A DNA stretch of 64,000 nucleotides from contig RJVL01000001.1 in the NCBI GenBank assembly GCA_003755025.1, positions 434,001 through 498,000 on the forward strand, read 5' to 3'. The position numbers and the translations under genes were made by a program. Origin of the DNA: Diaphorobacter nitroreducens. Lineage in GTDB: Bacteria; Pseudomonadota; Gammaproteobacteria; Burkholderiales; Burkholderiaceae_C. Position 1 is the first letter of the stretch, and every line of letters starts with the position of its first letter. The notes under the pieces are model-generated. The model did not search any database, was not told the origin of the DNA, and was given only the letters and a program-made list of their open reading frames with translations. This document shows, in pieces, positions 20,539 through 33,596 of this stretch.

Positions 20539-21171
20539 ATGACCACCAGACCTATGCCCGACCAGCCCCGCCAGGATGCAGCCGCCTGCGATGACAACGT
20601 GGTGGTGGCGGACATGGTGCGCTGGCTTGAGCGTGCCGTCATCGGACTCAACCTGTGCCCGTTCGCCAAAAGCGTGCATGTAAAGGACCAGATCCACTAC
20701 GTGGTGAGCCATGCCACGGATGCGCGTGAACTGTTGCAAGACCTGGCAGCCGAGCTGGAGGCGCTGGCCGAAGCCTCTCCCGAAAAGCGGGACACCACGC
20801 TGCTCATCGCGCCGCTGGCCATGCCGGACTTTCTGGATTTCAACGACTTCCTGGAGTTGGCCGACGAGCTCGTCGAATCCATGGACCTGGCGGGCATCCT
20901 GCAGGTTGCGTCGTTCCACCCGCACTTCCAGTTCGAGGGCACCCTCGCTGACGATGTGACCAACTGCACCAACCGCGCGCCTTATCCCACGCTGCATTTG
21001 CTGCGCGAGGAAAGCATCGACCGCGCGGTGGAAGTGTTTCCCGAGGCGCAAGAGATCTTCGAGCGCAACATTGAATTGCTGGAGCGCCTGGGCGCGGCCG
21101 GATGGGCCGATCTGGACGTGGGGCCCCACTGGCCAGCTGGCGCGGCTGCGAAGGGTGCTCCGCAAGTATGA
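20539..21171 (+). CDS. DUF1415 family protein
   Basis: A 210-residue protein of the uncharacterised DUF1415 family. Conserved features are VIGLNLCPFAKSV near residue 40, FLDFNDFLELADE, and ILQVASFHPHFQFEGT with the nearby DVTNCTNRAPYPTLHLLRE. Conserved Cys and His residues suggest metal or redox chemistry, but no function is established. ATG 20539 (MTTRPMPD) is the sensible start. Its stop overlaps the methyltransferase start (ATGA), so the two are probably co-translated. Confidence 0.85.
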   Translation: MTTRPMPDQPRQDAAACDDNVVVADMVRWLERAVIGLNLCPFAKSVHVKDQIHYVVSHATDARELLQDLAAELEALAEASPEKRDTTLLIAPLAMPDFLDFNDFLELADELVESMDLAGILQVASFHPHFQFEGTLADDVTNCTNRAPYPTLHLLREESIDRAVEVFPEAQEIFERNIELLERLGAAGWADLDVGPHWPAGAAAKGAPQV

Positions 21172-22097
21172 GCCGCTCTACCACCACCGGGCAGCCGCAC
21201 CGCAGTGCGCGTGCCAAGTCGGGCACGCAGCAGACGGGCGCCGCCGACGCTGCGGTGCTGGCCGAACTGCGGCCAGGCCAATCCGTGGAGTTGCTCAAGG
21301 AACTGCACATCCTCACGCGCGAGGGACGGCTCAACCAGGACTCGCGCCGCAAGCTCAAGCAGGTCTATCACCTCTACCAGTTCATCGAGCCACTGCTCGC
21401 CGAGCTGTCCGCCGATGGCCACGCGCCGCTGCTGGCCGACCATGGCGCGGGCAAGTCCTACCTGGGTTTCATTCTCTACGACCTGTTCTTCAAGCAGCTC
21501 GGCCGTGGCGAGATTTACGGTATCGAGTGGCGCGCGGAATTGGTGCAGCGTTCACGTGAATTGGCGCAGCGCTTGGGGTTCGCACGCATGCACTTCCTGG
21601 ACATGGCGGTGGCGGATGCCGCGGGCGCGGCAGAGCTGCCCGAGCGCTTTGACATCGTGACCGCACTGCATGCCTGCGACACGGCGACTGATGATGCGAT
21701 TGCCTTCGGCCTGCGCAAGCAGGCGCGTGCCATGGTGCTGGTGCCTTGTTGCCAAGCCGAGGTGGCGGCCTGCCTGCGCGGCACCAAGGCGCTGAGCCTG
21801 TCGCGCACGCCGCTGGCCGAGTTGTGGCGCCACCCGATCCACACGCGCGAGATGGGCAGCCAGATCACCAATGTGTTGCGGTGCCTGCATTTGGAAGCCA
21901 GCGGTTACCAGGTCACGGTGACGGAGTTGGTGGGCTGGGAGCACAGCATGAAGAACGAGCTGATCCTGGCGCGCTACACCGGCCAGAAGAAGCGCAGCGC
22001 GCGTGAGCGGCTGGCGGCCATACTCGAAGAGTTCGGGTTGGCGCAGGCCCTGGGGTCGCGCTTCGGTCTGGATGACGCCGGGTCGGTGGCGGTATGA
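21168..22097 (+). CDS. class I SAM-dependent methyltransferase-like protein
   Basis: A predicted methyltransferase of about 309 residues. SAM-site features are LLADHGAGKSYLGFIL (motif I), IYGIEWRAELVQRSRELA (motif II acidic residue) and FDIVTALHACDTATDDAI. The conserved VLVPCCQAEV segment resembles methyltransferase-25 family members. The substrate is not known. A basic, Ser/Thr-rich N-terminus (first 30 residues) looks unstructured. It is translationally coupled to the DUF1415 gene. A palindrome copy starts just after its stop. Confidence 0.8.
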   Translation: MSRSTTTGQPHRSARAKSGTQQTGAADAAVLAELRPGQSVELLKELHILTREGRLNQDSRRKLKQVYHLYQFIEPLLAELSADGHAPLLADHGAGKSYLGFILYDLFFKQLGRGEIYGIEWRAELVQRSRELAQRLGFARMHFLDMAVADAAGAAELPERFDIVTALHACDTATDDAIAFGLRKQARAMVLVPCCQAEVAACLRGTKALSLSRTPLAELWRHPIHTREMGSQITNVLRCLHLEASGYQVTVTELVGWEHSMKNELILARYTGQKKRSARERLAAILEEFGLAQALGSRFGLDDAGSVAV

Positions 22098-22103
22098 GCC
22101 ATT

Positions 22104-22145
22104 TAAGCCTCTAGCGCCCGCCAATAAAGCGCTAGAAGCTATAGA
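22104..22145 (+). repeat. dispersed intergenic palindrome, copy 3 (adjacent to RAYT)
   Basis: Arms AGCCTCTAGCGC (about 22106-22117) and AAGCGCTAGAAGCTAT (22127-22142) in the plus orientation of the consensus. It lies between the methyltransferase stop and the RAYT start, 35 nt upstream of the transposase gene, the position expected for a REP-like element and its RAYT. Confidence 0.85.
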
Positions 22146-22179
22146 TTTAAGAGCAATTGAACGGTCCCAAGACGGTTTC

Positions 22180-22881
22180 ATGGCCCGCCTTCCCCGCCTC
22201 GCCCTCGCTGGCTACCCGCACCACATCATCCAGCGTGGCAACAACCGCCAGCCGATCTTCCTGGATGCCGCGGACCGGGAGCTCATGTGGTCGTTGCTGG
22301 TCGAGCATGCGCGGCAGCAGCAGGTGGCGGTGCACGCCTATGTGCTCATGGACAACCATTTCCACCTGCTGGCCACGCCGCAGGAGGGCAAATCGCTGCC
22401 TCTGATGATGCAAGCCGTGGGGCGCAGCTATGTGCGGCGCTTCAACCAGCGCCATGGGCGTTCGGGCACGCTATGGGAAGGGCGCTACCGCAGTGCCGTA
22501 TTGCAGGCGGAGCGCTATCTGCTGCCCTGCATGGCATATCTGGACCTCAACCCCGTGCGCGCGGGCCTGTGCGCCGCGGCGGCGGACTTCCGGTGGTCCA
22601 GCCACGGCCACTACATTGGCCTGCGCAGTGATCGTCTCATCACGCCGCATGCCCTCTACTGGGCCTTGGGCAACACCCCCTTTGCCCGCGACGCGGCCTA
22701 TGCCGCACTCGTGCAGGCGGGGATTTCCGCCAGCGAACAGGCGGCACTGACGCAGTCGGGCCTGAACGGCTGGGCCCTGGGGGATGACGGGTTTGTGCAG
22801 GCTCTGCAACAGCTGACCCCCCGTCGGCTCACCCGAGCACGCGCGGGGCGTCCCGCTTCCGTGGTTCCACCCAAACCGTAA
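22180..22881 (+). CDS. REP-associated tyrosine transposase (RAYT, IS200-like Y1 family)
   Basis: A 233-residue HUH/Y1 transposase. The HUH motif is MDNHFHLLA (His60, His62), the catalytic tyrosine candidate is Tyr84 in GRSYVRRFNQRHGRSGTLW, and GTLWEGRYRS plus YLDLNPVRAG are RAYT hallmarks. RAYTs are usually single-copy domesticated transposases that process REP palindromes with single-strand chemistry. Typical RAYT length; no frameshift or inverted-repeat ends. ATG 22180 (MARLPRLA) begins the conserved domain. The element upstream (22104) is a member of the palindrome family found between genes all over this window. The C-terminus is basic and may bind DNA. Confidence 0.88.
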   Translation: MARLPRLALAGYPHHIIQRGNNRQPIFLDAADRELMWSLLVEHARQQQVAVHAYVLMDNHFHLLATPQEGKSLPLMMQAVGRSYVRRFNQRHGRSGTLWEGRYRSAVLQAERYLLPCMAYLDLNPVRAGLCAAAADFRWSSHGHYIGLRSDRLITPHALYWALGNTPFARDAAYAALVQAGISASEQAALTQSGLNGWALGDDGFVQALQQLTPRRLTRARAGRPASVVPPKP

Positions 22882-23062
22882 TTGGCCTGCACTTTCATTG
22901 TGACGACTGGTTTTACTGCTCCTGAGTTTGATGTGTCCCTAATAAAAACGCACCAATAAAGTGCGCGGACTTTTTGGTATCTGACCCCGATTAAAATGCT
23001 TGCGCCGCCATGTTGCGTTGCACTACGCTTGCGTTCCCTGCGAATCTTTGAGGAAGCGCGCC
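22882..23062. other. intergenic region after RAYT, with hairpin and candidate gltB promoter
   Basis: Contains a CGCAC-CAATAAA-GTGCG hairpin (22950-22966) followed by a T-rich run, a TCTGACCCC motif (22981-22989) and a TAAAAT (22992-22997) that could be a -10 element for gltB. No gene seen. Confidence 0.4.
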
Positions 23063-27796
<4,734 letters not shown>

Positions 27797-27859
27797 CTCG
27801 CGCGGGCGGGGCCTGGGGCCCCGCTGCGGCAGCATGCACAAAGACAGGACACCACGATC

Positions 27860-29338
27860 ATGGGCAAGACCACAGGTTTCATGGAATACGAGCGCATCGA
27901 GGAGGGCTACAAGCCCGTTGGCGAGCGCCTCAAACACTACAAGGAATTCGTCATCGGCCTTGATGACGCGCAGGCCAAGCTGCAGGGCGCCCGCTGCATG
28001 GATTGCGGCACGCCGTTCTGCAACAACGGCTGCCCGGTGAACAACATCATCCCGGACTTCAACGACCTCGTTTACCACCAGGACTGGAAGAGCGCGATCG
28101 CGGTGCTGCACAGCACCAACAACTTCCCCGAGTTCACCGGCCGCATCTGCCCCGCACCCTGCGAGGCCGCCTGCACGCTGAACATCAACGACGACGCGGT
28201 GGGCATCAAGAGCATCGAGCACGCCATCATCGACCGCGCCTGGGAGCACGGCTGGGTGCAGCCGCAGCCGGCTGCCCGCAAGACGGGCAAGAAAGTAGCC
28301 GTGGTGGGCGCCGGCCCGGCGGGCCTGGCGGCCGCGCAGCAACTGGCGCGCGCCGGGCATGACGTCACGCTGTTCGAGAAGAACGACCGCGTGGGCGGCC
28401 TGCTGCGCTACGGCATCCCCGACTTCAAGCTGGACAAGGCGCACATCGACCGCCGCGTGGAACAACTGGTAGCCGAGGGCGTGACGATCCGTACCGGCGT
28501 CTTCATTGGCGCGGCCAAGGACGGGCTGGGCAAGGGTTCCAAGGTCACCAACTGGTCCAAGGAAACCATCACGCCCGAGCAGCTGCGAAAGGACTTCGAC
28601 GCCGTGCTGCTGACGGGGGGCGCCGAGCAGTCGCGCGACCTGCCCGTGCCGGGGCGCGAACTGGACGGCATTCACTTCGCGATGGAGTTCCTGCCGCAGC
28701 AGAACAAGGTCAACGCGGGCGACAAGCTCAAGGGCCAGATCCGCGCGGACGGCAAGCATGTCATCGTCATCGGCGGCGGTGACACGGGCAGCGACTGTGT
28801 GGGCACCAGCAACCGCCATGGCGCGGCCAGCGTCACGCAGTTCGAGCTGATGCCCATGCCGCCAAGCCAAGAGAACAAGCCCCTGGTGTGGCCCTACTGG
28901 CCGTACAAGCTGCGCACCAGCTCCAGCCACGAGGAGGGCTGCGAGCGCGCGTTCGCCATCGCCACCAAGGAGTTCATCGGCGACGGCAAGAAGGTCACGG
29001 GCCTCAAGACCGTGCAGGTGGAGTTCAAGGATGGCAAGTTCATCGAGGTCCCCGGCACCGAGAAGGAATACCAGGCCGACCTGGTGCTGCTGGCCATGGG
29101 TTTCGTGAGCCCGGTGGCTGCCGTGCTGGACGCCTTCGGAGTGGACAAGGATGCGCGGGGCAATGCCCAGGCCACGACGGACTTCACCGGCGGCTATGCG
29201 ACCAGCGCGCCCAAGGTGTTCGCCGCCGGCGACATGCGCCGCGGCCAGTCGCTGGTGGTCTGGGCCATCCGCGAAGGCCGCCAGGCCGCGCGTGCGGTGG
29301 ATGAATTCCTGATGGGGGAAAGCAGTCTGCCGCGCTGA
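27860..29338 (+). CDS. gltD: glutamate synthase (NADPH) small subunit
   Basis: GltD oxidises NADPH and passes electrons through FAD and 4Fe-4S clusters to GltB. The N-terminal cluster cysteines are visible in [17 protein letters not shown] and [11 protein letters not shown]. The FAD Rossmann motif is [17 protein letters not shown] and the NADPH motif is [16 protein letters not shown]. Length of 492 residues is standard. It starts 63 nt after gltB and ends before a strong terminator, so gltBD is one transcription unit. Confidence 0.96.
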   Translation: MGKTTGFMEYERIEEGYKPVGERLKHYKEFVIGLDDAQAKLQGARCMDCGTPFCNNGCPVNNIIPDFNDLVYHQDWKSAIAVLHSTNNFPEFTGRICPAPCEAACTLNINDDAVGIKSIEHAIIDRAWEHGWVQPQPAARKTGKKVAVVGAGPAGLAAAQQLARAGHDVTLFEKNDRVGGLLRYGIPDFKLDKAHIDRRVEQLVAEGVTIRTGVFIGAAKDGLGKGSKVTNWSKETITPEQLRKDFDAVLLTGGAEQSRDLPVPGRELDGIHFAMEFLPQQNKVNAGDKLKGQIRADGKHVIVIGGGDTGSDCVGTSNRHGAASVTQFELMPMPPSQENKPLVWPYWPYKLRTSSSHEEGCERAFAIATKEFIGDGKKVTGLKTVQVEFKDGKFIEVPGTEKEYQADLVLLAMGFVSPVAAVLDAFGVDKDARGNAQATTDFTGGYATSAPKVFAAGDMRRGQSLVVWAIREGRQAARAVDEFLMGESSLPR

Positions 29339-29410
29339 GGCGGGAATCCCTCGCCATTGGGCAATTACAGAAGGCGGTCGCAGCCGCAGTCTGCTTACCC
29401 GTCTACCCGC

Positions 29411-29447
29411 ACAACGGCGCCCTGGGGCGCCGTTGTGCTTATTTTTT
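29411..29447 (+). terminator. Rho-independent terminator after gltBD
   Basis: Perfect 11-bp stem ACAACGGCGCC / GGCGCCGTTGT with loop CTGG, followed by GCTTATTTTTT. Ends the gltBD transcript. Its T-run merges with palindrome copy 4. Confidence 0.93.
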
Positions 29448-29448
29448 G

Positions 29449-29500
29449 ATAGCTGCTCGCGCTTGCTGGACGGGCGCTGCGGCAGTTATTGGCATCAAAT
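29449..29500 (-). repeat. dispersed intergenic palindrome, copy 4
   Basis: Arm ATAGCTGCTCGCGCTT (29449-29464) is clear. The opposite arm (GGGCGCTGCGGCAGTTATTGG, about 29471-29491) is diverged. It abuts the gltD terminator in the 317-nt gap 29339-29655; nothing else recognisable in that gap apart from these two elements. Confidence 0.7.
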
Positions 29501-29655
29501 CCCCCGTTCCAGCGCTGCGAGTGGGCGCAGTCTCCGCATCGGTGGGACAATTCAGGGTTTGCCCGGTCATGGGCTTGCTGCGCGACCTTCCTGGTCGAGC
29601 GGCGTGCCCGGGCCGTTTGTTCGTTCCGACTGTTCTTTTCAAGAATCGCTACACC

Positions 29656-30456
29656 ATGAAGAAGTTTGCCGCCGTTGCCCTGCTGACCCTGGGCGCCGTG
29701 CTGGTGGGTTGCTCCAAGCAGGAACCCGCCGCCCCCGCAGCCGCGCCTGCACCCGCCCCGGCCGCCGTCACGAAGATCGTCGTGGGCCTGGACGACAACT
29801 TCCCGCCCATGGGCTTCCGCGACGAGAAGAACGAGCTGGTGGGCTTTGACATCGACATGGCCAAGGAAGCCGCCAAGCGCCTGGGCGTGGAGGTGGAGTT
29901 CAAGCCCATCGATTGGAGCGCCAAGGAAGCCGAGCTGTCCGGCAAGCGCGTGGATGCGCTGTGGAACGGCCTGACCATCACCGAGGAGCGCAAGCAGAAC
30001 ATCCTGTTCACCGCGCCCTACATGGAGAACCACCAGATCATCGTGGTGCCCGCAGGCTCCGCCATCAAGGCCAAGGCCGATCTGGCCGGCAAGGTCGTCG
30101 GTGCGCAGGAAGGCTCCAGCGCCGTGGACGCCATCAAGAAGGAAGAGGCTGTCTTCAAGTCGTTCAAGGAACTCAAGACCTTCGGCGACAACGTGACCGC
30201 CCTGATGGATCTGACCACCGGCCGCCTGGAAGCCGTGGTGGTGGACGAGGTGGTGGGCCGCTACTACGTAGCCAAGAAGCCTGACCAGTACGCCGTGCTG
30301 GACGATAACTTTGGCACCGAAGAGTACGGCGTGGGCGTGCGCAAGGACGACACCGAACTGCATGGCAAGCTGGACAAGGCGCTGGCCGACATGAAGCAGG
30401 ACGGCAGCGCCGCCAAGATTGCCGAGCAGTGGTTCGGCAAGAACATCATCAAGTAA
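29656..30456 (+). CDS. polar amino acid ABC transporter, periplasmic substrate-binding lipoprotein
   Basis: Substrate-binding protein (SBP_bac_3 fold) of about 266 residues. Signal peptide with lipobox LVGC (Cys near residue 19), then an Ala/Pro linker, then the binding domain starting KIVVGLDDNFPPMGF with the hallmark LVGFDIDMAKEAAKRLG and WSAKEAELSGKRVDALWNG. The family imports polar or basic amino acids; the exact ligand cannot be read from sequence. It is followed by a strong hairpin and then by the permease and ATPase genes. Confidence 0.9.
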   Translation: MKKFAAVALLTLGAVLVGCSKQEPAAPAAAPAPAPAAVTKIVVGLDDNFPPMGFRDEKNELVGFDIDMAKEAAKRLGVEVEFKPIDWSAKEAELSGKRVDALWNGLTITEERKQNILFTAPYMENHQIIVVPAGSAIKAKADLAGKVVGAQEGSSAVDAIKKEEAVFKSFKELKTFGDNVTALMDLTTGRLEAVVVDEVVGRYYVAKKPDQYAVLDDNFGTEEYGVGVRKDDTELHGKLDKALADMKQDGSAAKIAEQWFGKNIIK

Positions 30457-30501
30457 GCAAGACCCTTCGCGCTTCTTCTCCCGCAAGGGGCGCGACCCCG
30501 G

Positions 30502-30540
30502 CACCGGCCGCCTTGGAACAGGGCGGCCGGTGTTGTTTCG
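30502..30540 (+). terminator. hairpin between binding-protein gene and permease gene (attenuator-like)
   Basis: An 11-bp perfect stem CACCGGCCGCC / GGCGGCCGGTG with a 9-nt loop is followed by TTGTTTCG. It lies inside the transporter operon, so partial termination or 3'-end protection could raise expression of the binding protein relative to the membrane parts. Confidence 0.65.
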
Positions 30541-30614
30541 TTGAGGCCCCAAGCCGCGACAATGCCGGGAACGCGGCGCCGCAGCTGTGCTGGCGCCGCA
30601 CGCTGAGGCTTCGT

Positions 30615-31268
30615 ATGGACTACGTTCTTTCCCTTCTGGGGCCGCTGGCGCAAGGCGCCGCGGTCACCCTGAAGCTGTTTGCGATCACGCTGGTACTGGC
30701 CGTGCCCCTGGGGCTGGTGCTGGCCCTGGCGCGCGTGTCGCGCTTTGCGCCCCTGTCGGCGGCGGTCAATGGCTACATCTGGCTCATGCGCGGCACGCCG
30801 CTCATGCTGCAGATGCTGTTCATCTACTTCGCGCTGCCCTTCGTGCCGGTGATCGGCGTGCGCTTGCCGGACTTCCCCGCCGCCGTGGCGGCCTTCGCAC
30901 TGAACTACGCGGCCTATTTCGCCGAGATCTTCCGCGCCGGCATCCAGTCGGTGGACCGTGGCCAGTACGAGGCAGCCAAGGTGCTGGGCATGAGCTACGG
31001 CCAGACCATGCGCCGCATCGTGCTGCCGCAGATGGTGCGCAGCATCCTGCCGCCCATGAGCAATGAGACCATCACCCTGGTCAAGGACACGTCCCTCATC
31101 TACGTGCTGGCCCTGAACGATCTGCTGCGCGCCGCGCGCGGCATCGTGCAGCGCGACTTCACGACCACGCCCTTCATCGTTGCCGCCGCCTTCTATCTCG
31201 TCATGACCCTGGTGCTCACCTGGGGCTTCCAGCGCCTGGAGAAACGCTATGCCAAGTTTGACCAGTGA
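30615..31268 (+). CDS. polar amino acid ABC transporter, permease subunit
   Basis: A 217-residue inner-membrane permease of the HisM/GlnP family. Transmembrane segments are evident (around LFAITLVLAVPLGLVLALA and AVAAFALNYAAYFAEIFRAG). The EAA loop that contacts the ATPase is GQYEAAKVLGMSYGQTMRRIVLP. A single permease suggests it works as a homodimer. ATG 30615 begins the first membrane segment. Its end overlaps the ATPase start by 20 nt, indicating coupling. Confidence 0.9.
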   Translation: MDYVLSLLGPLAQGAAVTLKLFAITLVLAVPLGLVLALARVSRFAPLSAAVNGYIWLMRGTPLMLQMLFIYFALPFVPVIGVRLPDFPAAVAAFALNYAAYFAEIFRAGIQSVDRGQYEAAKVLGMSYGQTMRRIVLPQMVRSILPPMSNETITLVKDTSLIYVLALNDLLRAARGIVQRDFTTTPFIVAAAFYLVMTLVLTWGFQRLEKRYAKFDQ

Positions 31269-32031
31269 CGCCACGCAGATGATCGAGGCGCGCGACGTGC
31301 GCAAGGCCTTCGGCCATGTGCAGGTGTTGCGCGGCGTGTCGCTGTCGGTGCACCGTGGCGAGGTGGTGGCGGTGATCGGCCCGTCGGGCTCCGGCAAGAG
31401 CACCTTTCTGCGCTGCCTGAACCACCTGGAAACCATCGACAGCGGCCACATCGCCATCGAAGGCGAAACCCTGGCCACGACCGACGCGCAGGGGCGCTGC
31501 GCCTACGTGTCCGATGCCGAGGTGCGCCGCATTGGCGCCAAGACCGGCATGGTGTTCCAGCATTTCAACCTGTTCCCGCACCTCACGGTGCTGGAGAACC
31601 TGATCGAGGCGCCCATGGTGGTGCAGGGCCTGGCGCGCGATGCGGCCATCGCCCGCGCCGAGACGCTGCTGGACAAGGTGGGCCTGGCGCAGAAGCGGGA
31701 CAACTATCCCTCGCGCCTGTCGGGCGGCCAGAAGCAACGCGTGGCGATCGCGCGTGCGCTGTGCATGGAGCCCGACATCATGCTGTTCGACGAGCCCACC
31801 TCGGCGCTGGACCCCGAACTCACGGGCGAGGTGCTGCGCACCATGCGCGAGCTGGCCGAGGAGCGCATGACCATGCTGGTCGTCACGCACGAGATGGGTT
31901 TTGCGCGCGAGGTGGCGAATACCGTGGCCTTCATGGACCAGGGTGAACTCATCGCGGCGCGTCCGGCCGGGGAGTTCTTTGCCGATCCCGGGCATGAGCG
32001 GGCGCGGGCGTTCCTGCAGCACATGCTTTGA
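31249..32031 (+). CDS. polar amino acid ABC transporter, ATP-binding subunit
   Basis: GlnQ/HisP-type ATPase of 260 residues. Walker A is GPSGSGKST, the Q-loop region is MVFQHFNLFPHLTVLENL, the signature is LSGGQKQRVAIARAL, Walker B is IMLFDEPTSALD, and the switch histidine is VVTHEMGFA. An insert (ETLATTDAQGRCAYVSDAEVRR) between Walker A and the Q-loop is common in this subfamily. Last gene of the three-gene transporter operon; two palindrome copies follow. Confidence 0.92.
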   Translation: MPSLTSDATQMIEARDVRKAFGHVQVLRGVSLSVHRGEVVAVIGPSGSGKSTFLRCLNHLETIDSGHIAIEGETLATTDAQGRCAYVSDAEVRRIGAKTGMVFQHFNLFPHLTVLENLIEAPMVVQGLARDAAIARAETLLDKVGLAQKRDNYPSRLSGGQKQRVAIARALCMEPDIMLFDEPTSALDPELTGEVLRTMRELAEERMTMLVVTHEMGFAREVANTVAFMDQGELIAARPAGEFFADPGHERARAFLQHML

Positions 32032-32032
32032 A

Positions 32033-32098
32033 GGTCTAGCGCCGAATTGGGCTCTAGCGGTTATGAGATAAGCGCTGGAAGCTATGTTTTTAGTAGCT
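32033..32098 (+). repeat. dispersed intergenic palindrome, copy 5
   Basis: Plus-orientation copy: left side AATTGGGCTCTAGCGGTT (32045-32062), right arm AAGCGCTGGAAGCTAT (32070-32085), with an additional partial GGTCTAGCGCCG just after the ATPase stop and a trailing TAGTAGCTAA. First of two copies in one 192-nt gap. Confidence 0.8.
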
Positions 32099-32170
32099 AA
32101 TGGGATTCTGTGTCGCTGGCGGGGACGGCCTCGGCCAGCGACATCCAACCCTGCGCAGGGGCTTAAAAAA

Positions 32171-32217
32171 AGATAGCTGCCAGCGCTCGCCCAGCAAGCG
32201 CTAGGCGGCGATTGGGC
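32171..32217 (-). repeat. dispersed intergenic palindrome, copy 6
   Basis: Arms ATAGCTGCCAGCGCT (32173-32187) and CAAGCGCTAGGCGGC (32195-32209), minus orientation by its outer ends (ATTGGG at the right). Lies between the convergent ABC transporter and speE, facing copy 5 about 80 nt away. The pair together forms the whole 3' boundary of both operons. Confidence 0.85.
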
Positions 32218-32223
32218 TAGACA

Positions 32224-33186
32224 TTACGCGGCAGCGTACACCATCACCTCCGGCAACTCCGCCGGATCCCGTACCTCTTCCAGCACATCCCCGCTGTGCA
32301 GCGGCAGCGCAGGCCGATCCAGCAGCGCACGCGCGAAGTTCGGCTGTGCCAGCAGCGCGTGGTGCACGGCCCCGTTGTACAGCTGCAGATCGCCCAGGCC
32401 GCGCGCGGCGATGCGTGCGTCCACCTCGTCGGCGCTGAGCCGGGCGGGGTCGGTGCTGTCCGATGCCATGCCCATGCACCACAACGTGCCGTACAGCGGC
32501 ACGTACTGCAGATAGGGGCGGAAGATGGGAAACACCGCGCGCACCGAGGCGGCGATGCGCCCCAGGCTCTCGGGCAGGTGCACGGGCGAGCCCAGGTGCA
32601 GCGAAAGCACGCCGCCCGGGTTCAGCGCGCGGCGGCAGGCGGCGTAGAACTCCATGGTGTACAGCTCCACGGCAGGGCCGAAGGGGTCGGTCAGGTCCAG
32701 GACGATCTGGTCGAAGCGCTCCTCGGTCTGGCCGATGAATGCGCGCGCGTCGCCCAGGCGCACCTCCAGGCGCGGGTCGTCAAAGGCGCCACGGTGGATC
32801 TGGCCCAGCCAATCGCGGGCCATGGCAATCACCTCGCCATCCAGCTCGGCCAGCACCACCTGCTCGATGCCGGGCAGCTTCAGCAGCTCCTCGGCGGCGC
32901 CGCCGTCCCCCCCGCCCACGACCAGCGCACGGCGCACGCCGGGGTGGGCGATGGCCGGCAGGTGCACCATCGGCTCGTGGTAGAAGAATTCGTCGCGCTC
33001 GCTGGTCATGAAGCAGCCGTCGATGCGCATCACGCGGCCGAACTGCGGGTTGTCGAAGACCTCGATGTGCTGCCAGGCCGACTGGCGTTCGGCCAGCAGG
33101 CGGCGGTCGCTGAGGTAAAAGCCGAAGTCGGCGTTCAGGCGCTCGGCCACGTAGCGCGTGGCCTGCGCGGTGGGGGCGCCGCTCAT
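32224..33186 (-). CDS. speE: polyamine aminopropyltransferase (spermidine synthase)
   Basis: SpeE transfers the aminopropyl group of decarboxylated SAM to putrescine. The 320-residue protein shows the conserved YHEPMVHLP entry region, the decarboxylated-SAM loop VVGGGDGGAAEE (residues 91-100), VLAELDGEVI, and the catalytic DLTDPFGPA (about 164-172). The start is the ATG that overlaps the speD stop (TGATG); a longer ORF merely reads upstream across speD. It forms a two-gene polyamine operon with speD. Confidence 0.94.
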   Translation of the reverse strand: MSGAPTAQATRYVAERLNADFGFYLSDRRLLAERQSAWQHIEVFDNPQFGRVMRIDGCFMTSERDEFFYHEPMVHLPAIAHPGVRRALVVGGGDGGAAEELLKLPGIEQVVLAELDGEVIAMARDWLGQIHRGAFDDPRLEVRLGDARAFIGQTEERFDQIVLDLTDPFGPAVELYTMEFYAACRRALNPGGVLSLHLGSPVHLPESLGRIAASVRAVFPIFRPYLQYVPLYGTLWCMGMASDSTDPARLSADEVDARIAARGLGDLQLYNGAVHHALLAQPNFARALLDRPALPLHSGDVLEEVRDPAELPEVMVYAAA

Positions 33187-33596
33187 CAGGCGCGGTCGAC
33201 GCGGTGCAGGTGCGGATCGGCCGGATTGAAGGCGGCCTGCAGGTCGTCGAAGAGCTTCTGCGCCTTGGGGCGGTTGTTTTCCGTGTAGTTGCACACGTAC
33301 ACGTCCAGCGTGACGTAGCCCGCCTCGGGCCAGGTGTGGATGGACAAGTGCGACTCGGCCAACACCACCACGCCGGTGACGCCGCCGCCTTCGCCAAAGC
33401 TGTGGAACAGGCTGCCCACGGTGGTCAGCCCGGCGGCGGCCACGCGCTCCTTGCAGAACGATTCCAGGTGCGCGGCGTCCAACATCAGGCGGCTGTCGCA
33501 GAGACAGCCATACAGGTCGCCGATCAGGTGCAGGCCCGTGGCCTGGCGCTGGGGGACGGGAGCCGGGATGGGGACGACGGACTGGAGATTCTTCAT
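33186..33596 (-). CDS. speD: S-adenosylmethionine decarboxylase proenzyme
   Basis: A pyruvoyl enzyme that makes the aminopropyl donor for spermidine synthesis. At 136 residues it is the short type 1B proenzyme (SpeH-like). The self-cleavage site is Glu81-Ser82 in LAESHLSIHTWPEAGYV; the Ser becomes the pyruvoyl group. The conserved HSFGEGGGVTGVVVL and the Cys in VCNYTEN match the family. ATG 33596 is the start. It is the first gene of the speD-speE operon and overlaps speE by one base. Confidence 0.94.
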   Translation of the reverse strand: MKNLQSVVPIPAPVPQRQATGLHLIGDLYGCLCDSRLMLDAAHLESFCKERVAAAGLTTVGSLFHSFGEGGGVTGVVVLAESHLSIHTWPEAGYVTLDVYVCNYTENNRPKAQKLFDDLQAAFNPADPHLHRVDRA

